64,000 nucleotides of DNA from Variovorax sp. Root473. GTDB lineage: Bacteria > Pseudomonadota > Gammaproteobacteria > Burkholderiales > Burkholderiaceae_C. Location: positions 245,961 to 309,960 of the forward strand of contig NZ_LMEV01000019.1 of assembly GCF_001426505.1 (NCBI RefSeq), read 5' to 3'. Positions within the stretch are counted from its first letter, which is position 1. Each line of letters starts with the position of its first letter. The translations under genes were made by a program, and so were the position numbers. The notes under the pieces were generated by a model. The model made no database searches. It was not told the origin of the DNA and worked only from the letters and a program-made list of their open reading frames with translations. Shown one piece after another: positions 20,347 to 27,823 of the stretch.

Positions 20347-20994
20347 ATGCCCGCCACCATCCTGCTGATCGACGACCATGCGATGTTCCGCGAGGGCCTG
20401 TTCCTCGCGCTGCGCCAGGCCGAGCCCTCGATGACCGTCGCCACGGCCCGCAACGGCGCCGAAGCGCTTCAGGCACTCGCCGCCTTGCCCCGACTCGACG
20501 CCGTGATGACCGACTACTACCTGCCCGACCTCGGCGGTGCTGCCTTGCTGGCAGAGCTGCACCGGCGGCGCAGCGGCTTGCGCATCCTGGTGCTGTCGGC
20601 ATCGGAAGACCCACAGGACATTGACACCGCGCTCGACGCCGGCGCGCAGGGCTTCGTGCACAAGTCGGCCGACAGCCAGCAGCTCATGGGCGCACTGCGC
20701 CGCGTCATGGCGGGCGAGCAGAACGTGGTGCAGGCCTCGCCGGCGGGGGCTGCCATGCTGCCCATGCTGTCGACGCCGACCGATGCATTGAGCACGCTCA
20801 CGGGACGGCAGTCCGAGGTGCTGCAACTCCTGTGCGAAGGGCTGCGCAACGCCGAGATCGCGCTGCGCCTGGCCACCAGCGAGAAGACGATCAAGGCGCA
20901 CATCTCGGCGATCTTCGGCGCGCTCGGCGTGACCAGCCGCACGCAGGCCGTGATCGCGGCGCGGCGGGCGGGGATGCTCGGGCGGCCGCGCTAG
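20347..20994 (+). CDS. LuxR/NarL-family response regulator
   Basis: The 215-residue protein has an N-terminal receiver domain (ILLIDDHAMFREG; phospho-acceptor D56 in VMTDYYLP; conserved Lys in GFVHKSAD). The C-terminal LuxR helix-turn-helix reads LTGRQSEVLQLLCEGLRNAEIA, then TIKAHISAIFGALGV. ATG 20347 is the start because the receiver begins there; the frame extends upstream without homology. It overlaps by four bases, tail to tail, with a hybrid histidine kinase gene that is its probable partner. The target genes are unknown. Confidence 0.93.
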   Translation: MPATILLIDDHAMFREGLFLALRQAEPSMTVATARNGAEALQALAALPRLDAVMTDYYLPDLGGAALLAELHRRRSGLRILVLSASEDPQDIDTALDAGAQGFVHKSADSQQLMGALRRVMAGEQNVVQASPAGAAMLPMLSTPTDALSTLTGRQSEVLQLLCEGLRNAEIALRLATSEKTIKAHISAIFGALGVTSRTQAVIAARRAGMLGRPR

Positions 20995-22736
20995 CCAGCG
21001 ATCAACTGCGACACCGTCGCCTGCAGCTGCGCAGGGTCCACCGGCTTGTGCAGCATCTGCCAGCCGCGCGCCGCCACGTCGCTCAGGCGCCGCGGGTCGG
21101 TGTCGCCGCTGACGATCAGTGCGGGAATGCCGTCGTCGTTGTAGTCCTCGTGCAGGCGGTCGACCACGTCGATGCCGGTCTCGCCTGCGCGCAGGCGGTA
21201 GTCGCTGATGATGAGCGCCGGCTTGCCGGCCTGGCGTGCGGCGAGGGCCAGCAACTCGTCGCCGCTTTCGGCCGCGATCACGCGCAGGCCCCAGCTTTCG
21301 AGCAACAGCTGCAGGCCGTGGCGGCTTTCGCCGTCGTCCTCGGCCACGAGCACGAGGCGGCCGGTGTCGGCCGGCAGCGGCGGGGGCGGCGCTTCGGGCG
21401 CGGGCAGCGCCTGCCGGGCCAGCGGCACCGTCACCGAGAACACCGTGCCATGGCCGACGCGCGAGCGCAGCGCCAGCGGATGGCCCAGCAGCGCGGCCGT
21501 GCGCCGCACGATGGCCAGGCCCAGCCCCAGCCCCTTGGCGCGGTCGCGCTCGGGATTGCCGAGCTGGTGAAACTCCCAGAACACCTGCTCCTGGTCGGTC
21601 GGTGGAATGCCGACCCCGGTGTCCCACACCTCGATGCGCAACGCGTCGGCGCCCGCGCGGCGGCAGCCGATGAGCACGCCGCCGCGCGACGTGTAGCGGA
21701 TCGCGTTCTCCACCAGGTTGCGCAGCACGCGATCGAGCAACGCAGGATCGGAATGGACCACGGCATCACCCGCGCGCAAGCGCAGCGACAGCGACTTGCC
21801 CGTTGCCTGCGGCGCGAACTCCAGCACGATCTGGTCGAGCAGGCCCGCCAGCGCAAACGGCCGCGCCTTCACGCGCACCACGCCGGCGTCGAGCCGCGAG
21901 ACGTTGAGCAGGCCTTCGAACAGCAGTCCCATCGCGGCGGCAGCGCGGCCGATGCTGTCGACCAGGTGCCGGCTGGCCGCCGGCAGCGCCTGCCCGCGCA
22001 GCACGCCGACGAACAGGCTCAGCGCATGCACCGGCTGGCGCAGGTCGTGGCTGGCCGCCGCGAGAAAGCGCGACTTGGCCAGGTCGCTGCGCTCGGCCGC
22101 GTCCTTCTCGAGACGCAGCTGTCGCAGCAGGTAGAGGTTTTCAAAACGCAGCTCGAGCGAGTCGACCTGCGTGCGGTACATGCGCTGCGCGAAGGCCAGT
22201 GTGACGAACAGGTAGAGCACGCCGGCCGCCGACATCACGCGCAGCAGCACGTCGTCGAGCGTGCCCATCGCGAGGATCGCTGGCGCGAAGTACGTCACCT
22301 GGAAACCGTACAGCAGCCCCAGGTCGATGCAGTAGGCATAGATCGCGCCCGTGCCCATGGTGAGCATCGCCACCACGATGAACATCTGCTGCGGCAGCGA
22401 GACCTGAAGCATCCACGCCGCGAGCGGCAGCCCCCACAGCAAGCCGCCGAGCACCGCGCCCACCATCGCGCTGCGCTGCCAGCGCCGCAGCGCGGCCGTG
22501 TCGTGCTCGGCATGCCGGTAGCGCGCGACCTGCCAGGCACGTGCCGCCGTGAGCGCCGCGTTGGCGCCGACCCAGGCCAGCAGCTGCGCGTGCGAGACGG
22601 CGCTCCACAGCGCCACGACCACCAGCCCCGCCGTGAGCATCACGCCGAGCAATGAGAACGGGAAGTTGCGCCGCAAGGCGGCCATGCGCGCGGTGAAGAC
22701 GGGGTCGGCGGGCGTCGCGGGTGGGGTGGCGCTCAT
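20991..22736 (-). CDS. Hybrid sensor histidine kinase/response regulator
   Basis: This 581-residue membrane kinase has about six hydrophobic N-terminal segments (residues 26-185) with little periplasmic sequence, so it probably senses through the membrane or a small solute. A DHp domain follows with phospho-acceptor H230 in AAASHDLRQPVHAL, then the HATPase domain (NLVENAIRYT, VWDTGVGIP, GLGLGLAIVRR). A C-terminal receiver has VLVAEDDGESR and Asp in IISDYRLRAGETG. A Pro-rich linker separates kinase and receiver. Convergent with the LuxR-type regulator at 20347, it likely forms a two-component pair with it. The signal is not known. Confidence 0.9.
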   Translation of the reverse strand: MSATPPATPADPVFTARMAALRRNFPFSLLGVMLTAGLVVVALWSAVSHAQLLAWVGANAALTAARAWQVARYRHAEHDTAALRRWQRSAMVGAVLGGLLWGLPLAAWMLQVSLPQQMFIVVAMLTMGTGAIYAYCIDLGLLYGFQVTYFAPAILAMGTLDDVLLRVMSAAGVLYLFVTLAFAQRMYRTQVDSLELRFENLYLLRQLRLEKDAAERSDLAKSRFLAAASHDLRQPVHALSLFVGVLRGQALPAASRHLVDSIGRAAAAMGLLFEGLLNVSRLDAGVVRVKARPFALAGLLDQIVLEFAPQATGKSLSLRLRAGDAVVHSDPALLDRVLRNLVENAIRYTSRGGVLIGCRRAGADALRIEVWDTGVGIPPTDQEQVFWEFHQLGNPERDRAKGLGLGLAIVRRTAALLGHPLALRSRVGHGTVFSVTVPLARQALPAPEAPPPPLPADTGRLVLVAEDDGESRHGLQLLLESWGLRVIAAESGDELLALAARQAGKPALIISDYRLRAGETGIDVVDRLHEDYNDDGIPALIVSGDTDPRRLSDVAARGWQMLHKPVDPAQLQATVSQLIAG

Positions 22737-22870
22737 CGGTGTGTGGTGGGGGAGGAGGTGGGAGGACTGACCGTGGTGATCGCAAGGTAACGCGTGGCGC
22801 GAGGGGCGTCATGGGACTTTAGTCCAATGCCTGTGCTTGCCCGAGGCGCCGCGGGCGGCATGGCATCATC

Positions 22871-23422
22871 GTGCGCCGCCTCACACCACCCACCCATGTC
22901 CGCCGATTCCTTCGTCCGCCGCGTTCGCAGCCAGCTCGGAAGGTGTGGCGCGCGGCGGCGGGCGAGGGCTGGGACGGCGTGATCGTCAGCGCCTTCGGCG
23001 ACCCCGGCGTGGCACTGCTGCGGCGCGAGGCCGGCGTGCCCGTGGTCGGCATCGCCGAAGCCTCGATGCTCGCGGCGGGCGAGGGCGGCCGGCGCTTCGG
23101 CATCGCCACCGTCACGCCCGACCTCGTGGCGCCCATCGAAGCGCGCGCGGCCGCGCTCGGGTTGGGCGCGCAGTTCAGCGGCATCCGCCTCACGCAAGGC
23201 GATCCGCGTGCGCTCGCGGCCGATGCGAAGGCGCTCGAAGACGCGTTGGCGCAGGCCGTGCAATGCTGCATCGACGACGACGGCGCGCAGGCCGTGATCA
23301 TCGGCGGCGGTCCGCTCGGACAGGCCGCGCTCGCGCTCGCGCCGCGCTTCGAGGTGCCGGTGATTGCACCGATCGGCGCCGCGATGCGGCTGCTGCGGTC
23401 GAAGCTCGCGGTCACGCCGTGA
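22871..23422 (+). pseudogene. Asp/Glu/hydantoin racemase remnant, N-terminally truncated
   Basis: From about codon 25 the frame reads as a member of the Asp/Glu/hydantoin racemase superfamily (AAAGEGWDGVIVSAFGDPG, then VPVVGIAEASMLAA, then AVIIGGGPLGQAA). The full family is about 210-240 residues and starts with an ILxINPNT-type strand; that first domain half is absent. The 25 codons before the homology are basic and Pro-rich with no family likeness in any of the three forward frames. The first catalytic Cys (usual IACFGDPG) is Ala here, and the second position is Gly. It is probably a relic without racemase activity. The GTG start at 22871 is only nominal. Confidence 0.6.
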
Positions 23423-23537
23423 GACGCCCGTCGCGGCGCTGAGATGCGAGGCGTCTTGGCAATGAACGCCTTCTAGAATCAAACGACACACTTGTCGGCA
23501 AACGCGGGCAAGCCGCATCGTTCGCTTTCTTTTTTGC

Positions 23538-24446
23538 ATGCCTCACTTTCGACCGCGTTCCGCTTTTCTCGTTTTCCTTCTCCTCTCTTCCTTCGGCGCC
23601 GTCGCACAGCCCAACGCGACACCCCAGCTCGTTCTCGTGCCGCATCACGAGCGCGCCCCGGAAACATCCCAGGCCCCCGCACTCGACCTTGCCGTGACGC
23701 GTTTCGCCGGCATGGCCTCTGGCTCCTACTACTGGCCCGAAGGCCTGCTGGCCGAGCAGCTGATCTCGGGCCTGGCCTCGCGCCCCGACCGCAAGCAGCA
23801 GGCGCTGCCTGACGGCCAACGACTGCTTTCGTCGTACCGCCGGCCCTACGACGGCGGCGAGCGCGCGGCCGTGCTGGTCGACGACCGCAGCGGTGACGTG
23901 CTGGCTGCCGCACTGGTGCATCGCAGCTGCGGCAAGGACTCGTCGTCGAGCGGTTGTCTGGACGATCAGCACGCCGTGCTCTCGGTCTTCTTGCGTCCCG
24001 GCTTCGACCGCACCAAGGCGCAACCGCTGGTCGCATGGAGCCAGCAGGTTCCAGACCGCATGCAGGGCGGCGAAGGCGTGGGCGAGAAGATCGCAACGAC
24101 CGAGTACGTCACGATGGACACCGCGCGCACCACGGCGCGCCCCATCGTGCGGCCCAACAAGGCCTTCTCCGCGCAAGTGCCGCTGTACCCCAAGGCACTG
24201 ATCTACGGCACCGCACAGGACGCACTGAGCGACGCCAAGGCCAAGCGCGTGCTGCGCCTGCAGACCGTCGACACACCGGACCAGGTGCTGGCGTTCTACA
24301 AGCAGCTGTCGCCGCCGCTGAAGGATATCGAGTCCGGCAACGGCTTCATCGTCGGCAGCCGCGACGGCCTGCGCTTCTCCGTCGAAACGAAGATCCCGCG
24401 CGACATGCCCGCGATCACGAACGTCGAACTGGAAATTTCCGAATGA
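23538..24446 (+). CDS. Secreted protein of unknown function (paralogue of next gene)
   Basis: The 302-residue product has a signal peptide (residues 1-23, FLVFLLLSSFGAVAQ). The mature part contains AVTRFAGMASGSYYWPEGLLAEQLISGL, two cysteines (SCGKDS and SGCLDD) that may form a disulphide, and LVAWSQQVPDRM. A C-terminal segment DTPDQVLAFYKQLSPPL is shared in style with other uncharacterised periplasmic proteins. The downstream gene encodes a related protein, so the pair arose by duplication. Its stop overlaps the next start (ATGA). No enzymatic motif is recognised. Confidence 0.75.
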   Translation: MPHFRPRSAFLVFLLLSSFGAVAQPNATPQLVLVPHHERAPETSQAPALDLAVTRFAGMASGSYYWPEGLLAEQLISGLASRPDRKQQALPDGQRLLSSYRRPYDGGERAAVLVDDRSGDVLAAALVHRSCGKDSSSSGCLDDQHAVLSVFLRPGFDRTKAQPLVAWSQQVPDRMQGGEGVGEKIATTEYVTMDTARTTARPIVRPNKAFSAQVPLYPKALIYGTAQDALSDAKAKRVLRLQTVDTPDQVLAFYKQLSPPLKDIESGNGFIVGSRDGLRFSVETKIPRDMPAITNVELEISE

Positions 24447-25446
24447 AGAAGTCCTTGATTCCAGTGGCGCTTGCATCGCTGGTGTTCGCCTGCGCGGCCA
24501 CGGCCCACGCACAAGACGCTGCAGCGCCCGTCACGACGGAGCTGCCGCCGCCCGCGCTGCGCCTGAGCGAGCAGACGCGCATCCGCAGCGCCGTGATCGG
24601 CCTGGTCGGCTATGCGCGCGGCAGCTACACCGAGCCCGACACGCTGATCGCGCAGCAGTTGCTCGAAGGCATGCGTTCGAAGTTCGACGTGACGCGCACC
24701 GTGTGGCCCGACGGCCGCCAGGTCATCGCGTCCGTCAGCGGCGGCGGTCATGGCGAAGAGCGCGCGGCGATGCTGATCGACGCCGACGGCCGCGTGCAGG
24801 CGGTGGGGCTGGTCAACGGCCACTGCCGCGCGGGGGCGAAGAGCGACGATCCCAAGGTGTGCAACCCCTTGCCGCAGACCGTGCTGTCGGTCTTCCAGCA
24901 TGCGGGCGCCAGCCAGGCCGATGCCGCGCCGCTGGTGGCGTGGAGCAAGCAGCTGCCGTCGTACCTCGCGGCCATGGCCGAGAGCGACGATCCGGCGGCG
25001 TGGCGGCCGCGCAGAAGATCGCGAGCGTCGAATACATCACCGGCCAGCCGAACGTGCCGGGCTGGCGCGTCGCGCAGTTGCCGCCGGGCTTCCCCGCGTC
25101 GCTGCATCCGATGCTGGTGCAGACGGCCGAGGTGAACAGCTCGGCCAGCGCCGGCAAGATCGTGCTGCCCAAGGGCCTGGCCGGCTTGCCGATGCGCACG
25201 GCCTACGAGCGCTCGCAGCGCCCCGAGGCGCAGTTGCCGGACGCCGAGGTCACGCTGCGCAGCTACGAGCCGATCGCCAAGCTGGTCGACACCTACCGCG
25301 AACTCGCGAAGGGGGCGACGTTGGATGAAGAGGGCCGCGAGGTCGTCTTCAACGGCACCGACGGCGCGGGCCGCTACAGCGTACGCCTGCGCGACGCGAA
25401 GGAAACCGGCGTGTTCATCACCGTGGCGAGCTGGAAGCGCAAGTAG
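24443..25446 (+). pseudogene. Secreted protein of unknown function, frameshifted
   Basis: The start overlaps the previous stop by four bases. A signal peptide (KKSLIPVALASLVFACAA, cleavage after AHA) is followed by sequence parallel to the upstream paralogue (GLVGYARGSYTEPDTLIAQQLLEG, LVAWSKQLPSYL). At about 24993-24998 the frame is broken. Restoring one G after 24994 would give DDPGGVAAAQKIASVEYITG, matching the paralogue's EGVGEKIATTEYVTM, and the frame then runs open to 25446 for a 334-residue protein. Either the gene is disrupted by a one-base deletion in a GGCGGCG run, or it is a sequencing error. As read, translation would stop at 25135 with a nonsense tail. Confidence 0.8.
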
Positions 25447-25463
25447 CCCCGATGCGCTGTTCA

Positions 25464-25482
25464 CGCGGCGCGTGGCGCCGCG
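25464..25482. terminator. Perfect GC hairpin between convergent genes
   Basis: An 8-bp perfect stem (CGCGGCGC / GCGCCGCG) with a three-base loop lies between the convergent stops of the secreted-protein gene and ridA. There is no T-tract, so termination activity is only suggested by the location. Confidence 0.35.
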
Positions 25483-25502
25483 CGGGAGAGGACGAAAGAA
25501 GA

Positions 25503-25961
25503 TCAGCCGATCTCGGCGATCAGCTCGATCTCGACGCAGGCACCCATCGGGATCTGCGCCACACCGAAGGCGCTGCGTGCATGCGCGCCCTTTTCGGGGC
25601 CGAACACTTCGGCGAAGAACTCGCTGGCGCCGTTGGTCACGAGGTGCTGCTCGGTGAAGGTGCCGACCGAGTTCACGAGGCTCATCACCTTGACGATGCG
25701 CTTGACCTTGTTGAGGTCGCCGACGGCCGCGTGCAGCGTGCCGAGCAGGTCGATGGCGATGGCGCGTGCGGCCTGCTTGCCTTCGTCGGTGCCGATGTTG
25801 GCGCCGAGCTGGCCGGCCCAGACCTTGCCGTCCTTCTTGGCGATGTGGCCCGACAGGAACACGAGGTTGCCGGTCTGCACGAAGGGCACGTAGGCGGCGG
25901 CGGGTGCGGCCACCGGGGGCAGGGTGATGCCGAGGCTGGAAAGCTTGTCGTAAACGCTCAT
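25503..25961 (-). CDS. RidA-family protein
   Basis: RidA/YjgF/YER057c proteins are small trimeric cytoplasmic enzymes that hydrolyse reactive enamine/imine intermediates of amino-acid metabolism. This 152-residue member has VPFVQTGNLVFLSGHIAKKDG, the AARAIAIDLLGTLHAAVGDLNKVKRIVKV helix region, and LPPVAAPAAAY. It lacks the strictly conserved Arg (RxxVEI) in its usual form near the C-terminus, ending instead in PMGACVEIELIAEIG, which is the TdcF/YjgH-side pattern. So deaminase activity is possible but not certain. Its start overlaps the stop of the transglutaminase gene upstream by four bases (25958-25961), coupling it to the amidoligase-type operon. Confidence 0.88.
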   Translation of the reverse strand: MSVYDKLSSLGITLPPVAAPAAAYVPFVQTGNLVFLSGHIAKKDGKVWAGQLGANIGTDEGKQAARAIAIDLLGTLHAAVGDLNKVKRIVKVMSLVNSVGTFTEQHLVTNGASEFFAEVFGPEKGAHARSAFGVAQIPMGACVEIELIAEIG

Positions 25962-26944
25962 GGAGACTCCTGATCTGGGGATGACGATGACGGGGGTGAT
26001 TGTGTCTGCGTTTGCGTGGGCGATTGCGGCAGCTGGATCACTTCCCCCACGGGCTGCACGGTCACGCCGACATGCAGCGTGTGGCGCGCGCCGCCGTGCA
26101 GCACGCCGCGCATCGGCGAGACGTCGGAGTAGTCGCGCCCGATGGCGAGCGTGACGTAGTCCTCGCCGGGCTGGCGGCCGTTGGTGGGGTCGAAGTCGGC
26201 CCAGTCACCGACGCTCTCGGGGCCTTCGCCCTCGCCGGGCAGATACACCGACACCCACGCATGTGAGGCGTCGGCGCCCACCAGGCGCGGCTGGCCCGGC
26301 GGGGGCTGCGTGAGCAGGTAGCCGCTCACGTAGCGCGCCGGCAAACCCATGGCGCGAAAGCACGCGATGAGGATGTGGGCGAAGTCCTGGCACACGCCCT
26401 TGCGCTGGGCCAGTGCCTCGACGGCGGGGGTGTTGATCTCGGTGCTGTCGGCGTCGTAGGCGAAGTCGCGGTACATGCGCTCGGTGAGGTCCATCGCCAC
26501 GTCGAAGGTGGGACGCTCGGGCACGAAGCTGGCGCGCGCGTAGGCGACGAAGTCGTCGTGGCGCGGCACGTACGGCGAGGGAAACACGAACTCCGAGGCG
26601 GGGTCGAAGGGGGCGTCCTTGCGAAAGCGGAAGCGCTCGCGCACGCTCTCCCAGGGCAGCTCGCGCGCCACGGCGGGCGAGAGCGCAGGCTGCGAGGTCT
26701 TCACCACGCTCTCTGCCGTCACGATGAGGTGGTCGTGCGTGGCCTCGAGCGCGAAGAAGGCGCGCGTGTTGCCGTACAGGTCGGGCACTTCGCTGCGCTG
26801 CGCGGGCGCGGGGTCGATCGTGAGCTGGTGGCTCACGAGCTCCTGCGACGCGGTGGCCAGCGGGCGCAGGTGCGCCAGGTGCTGCGCCGTCTCGACCGCA
26901 GGCGCGTACGCGTAGCGCGTTTCGTGGGTGACGTGCAGCAGCAT
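25958..26944 (-). CDS. Transglutaminase-like cysteine peptidase family protein
   Basis: This 328-residue protein has the bacterial transglutaminase N-terminal beta domain (MLLHVTHETRYAYAPAVET), then the papain-like core with Cys185 (KGVCQDFAHILIACFRAMG), His228 (ADASHAWVSVYLPG) and Asp252 (WADFDPTN). Members of this family are regularly encoded with circularly permuted ATP-grasp and alpha-E proteins and are thought to process or hydrolyse amide-linked peptides made by them. No signal peptide is visible, so it is probably cytoplasmic. The C-terminus is a low-complexity Pro/Ser/Gln/Thr tail (from about residue 303). The 16-base gap to the SBP gene upstream indicates an operon. Confidence 0.9.
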   Translation of the reverse strand: MLLHVTHETRYAYAPAVETAQHLAHLRPLATASQELVSHQLTIDPAPAQRSEVPDLYGNTRAFFALEATHDHLIVTAESVVKTSQPALSPAVARELPWESVRERFRFRKDAPFDPASEFVFPSPYVPRHDDFVAYARASFVPERPTFDVAMDLTERMYRDFAYDADSTEINTPAVEALAQRKGVCQDFAHILIACFRAMGLPARYVSGYLLTQPPPGQPRLVGADASHAWVSVYLPGEGEGPESVGDWADFDPTNGRQPGEDYVTLAIGRDYSDVSPMRGVLHGGARHTLHVGVTVQPVGEVIQLPQSPTQTQTQSPPSSSSPDQESP

Positions 26945-26960
26945 CGCGCGGGCCCGTTGC

Positions 26961-27782
26961 TTACTTGGATTCGGCGCCGAAGTGCGCGGCGTAGATCTTG
27001 GCGTAAGTGCCGTCGGCCTTGATGTCGGCCAGGCCCTTGTCGATCTTCGCGAGCAGCTTGGCGTTGCCCTTCTTCACCGCGATGCCGTACTGCTCGGTGG
27101 AGAAGCCGGCATCGCTCACGGTCTTGAAGCCGCCGCCCGGGTTGTTGGCCAGGTAGTGCGCCACCACGCCGTTGTCGGCCACCACGGCCTGCACGCCGCC
27201 GGCTTCGAGTTCCTTGAGCGCCAGCGGCGTCGATTCGAAGCGCTTGATGTCGGTGCTCGACTTGCCCAGCAGCTTGCCCACCACCTCGTCGCCGGTGGTG
27301 CCGTTCTGCACGCCGACCTTGAGCTTCTTGATGTCCTCGAATTTCGTGACTGGCGAATCGCTCTTCACGGCGATGAGCTGGCGGGCCTCGAAGTAGGGCT
27401 GCGAGAAGTCCATCGTCTGGCGACGCTCGGGCGTGATCGTGATGGCCGACACCAGCAGGTCGCGGTCGCCAAGGTCGAGCGTGTTGAAGATGCCTTCCCA
27501 CGGCGTGTTGACGAACTTCACCTCGATGCCGGCCTTCTGTGCGATGGCCTTCACCACGTCGATGTCGAAGCCCACGACCTCGCCTTTTTCGTTCTGCGAT
27601 TCGAAGGGCGTGTAGGCCGCGTCGGTGCCCACGACCAGCACGCGCGGCGCGGCAGCGGGCGGCGGTGCAGAGGCGCCCGCGGGCGCAGCGGGTTCCTGCT
27701 TGCCGCAGCCGGCGAGCGCGAGGCCGACCAGGAGGCTGGCGGCGGTCAGTGTGAGACGGCGGTTGAGGGCGATGCCGGACAT
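26961..27782 (-). CDS. Amino-acid-type ABC substrate-binding lipoprotein (orphan)
   Basis: The start at ATG 27782 begins a lipoprotein signal with lipobox LALAGC followed by GKQEPA and a Pro/Ala linker; the frame runs further upstream without a signal. The 273-residue protein is an SBP_bac_3-type binding protein with RVLVVGTDAAYTPFES, GFDIDVVKAIAQKAGI, DLLVSAITITPERRQTMDFS and KVGVQNGTTGDEVV. The ligand is probably an amino acid. No permease or ATPase is adjacent, so it either joins a distant transporter or acts with the surrounding amidoligase operon. It lies between the transglutaminase and the ATP-grasp/alpha-E gene. Confidence 0.88.
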   Translation of the reverse strand: MSGIALNRRLTLTAASLLVGLALAGCGKQEPAAPAGASAPPPAAAPRVLVVGTDAAYTPFESQNEKGEVVGFDIDVVKAIAQKAGIEVKFVNTPWEGIFNTLDLGDRDLLVSAITITPERRQTMDFSQPYFEARQLIAVKSDSPVTKFEDIKKLKVGVQNGTTGDEVVGKLLGKSSTDIKRFESTPLALKELEAGGVQAVVADNGVVAHYLANNPGGGFKTVSDAGFSTEQYGIAVKKGNAKLLAKIDKGLADIKADGTYAKIYAAHFGAESK

Positions 27783-27823
27783 GGAAATGCCTCCTTCGAA
27801 ATATCGTGTGTGCCTCTGTGGAA

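Noticed and set aside
23422..23456. Possible terminator hairpin AGACGCC / GGCGTCT
   Set aside because: The loop is 21 bases long and no T-run follows, so it was not listed as a feature.
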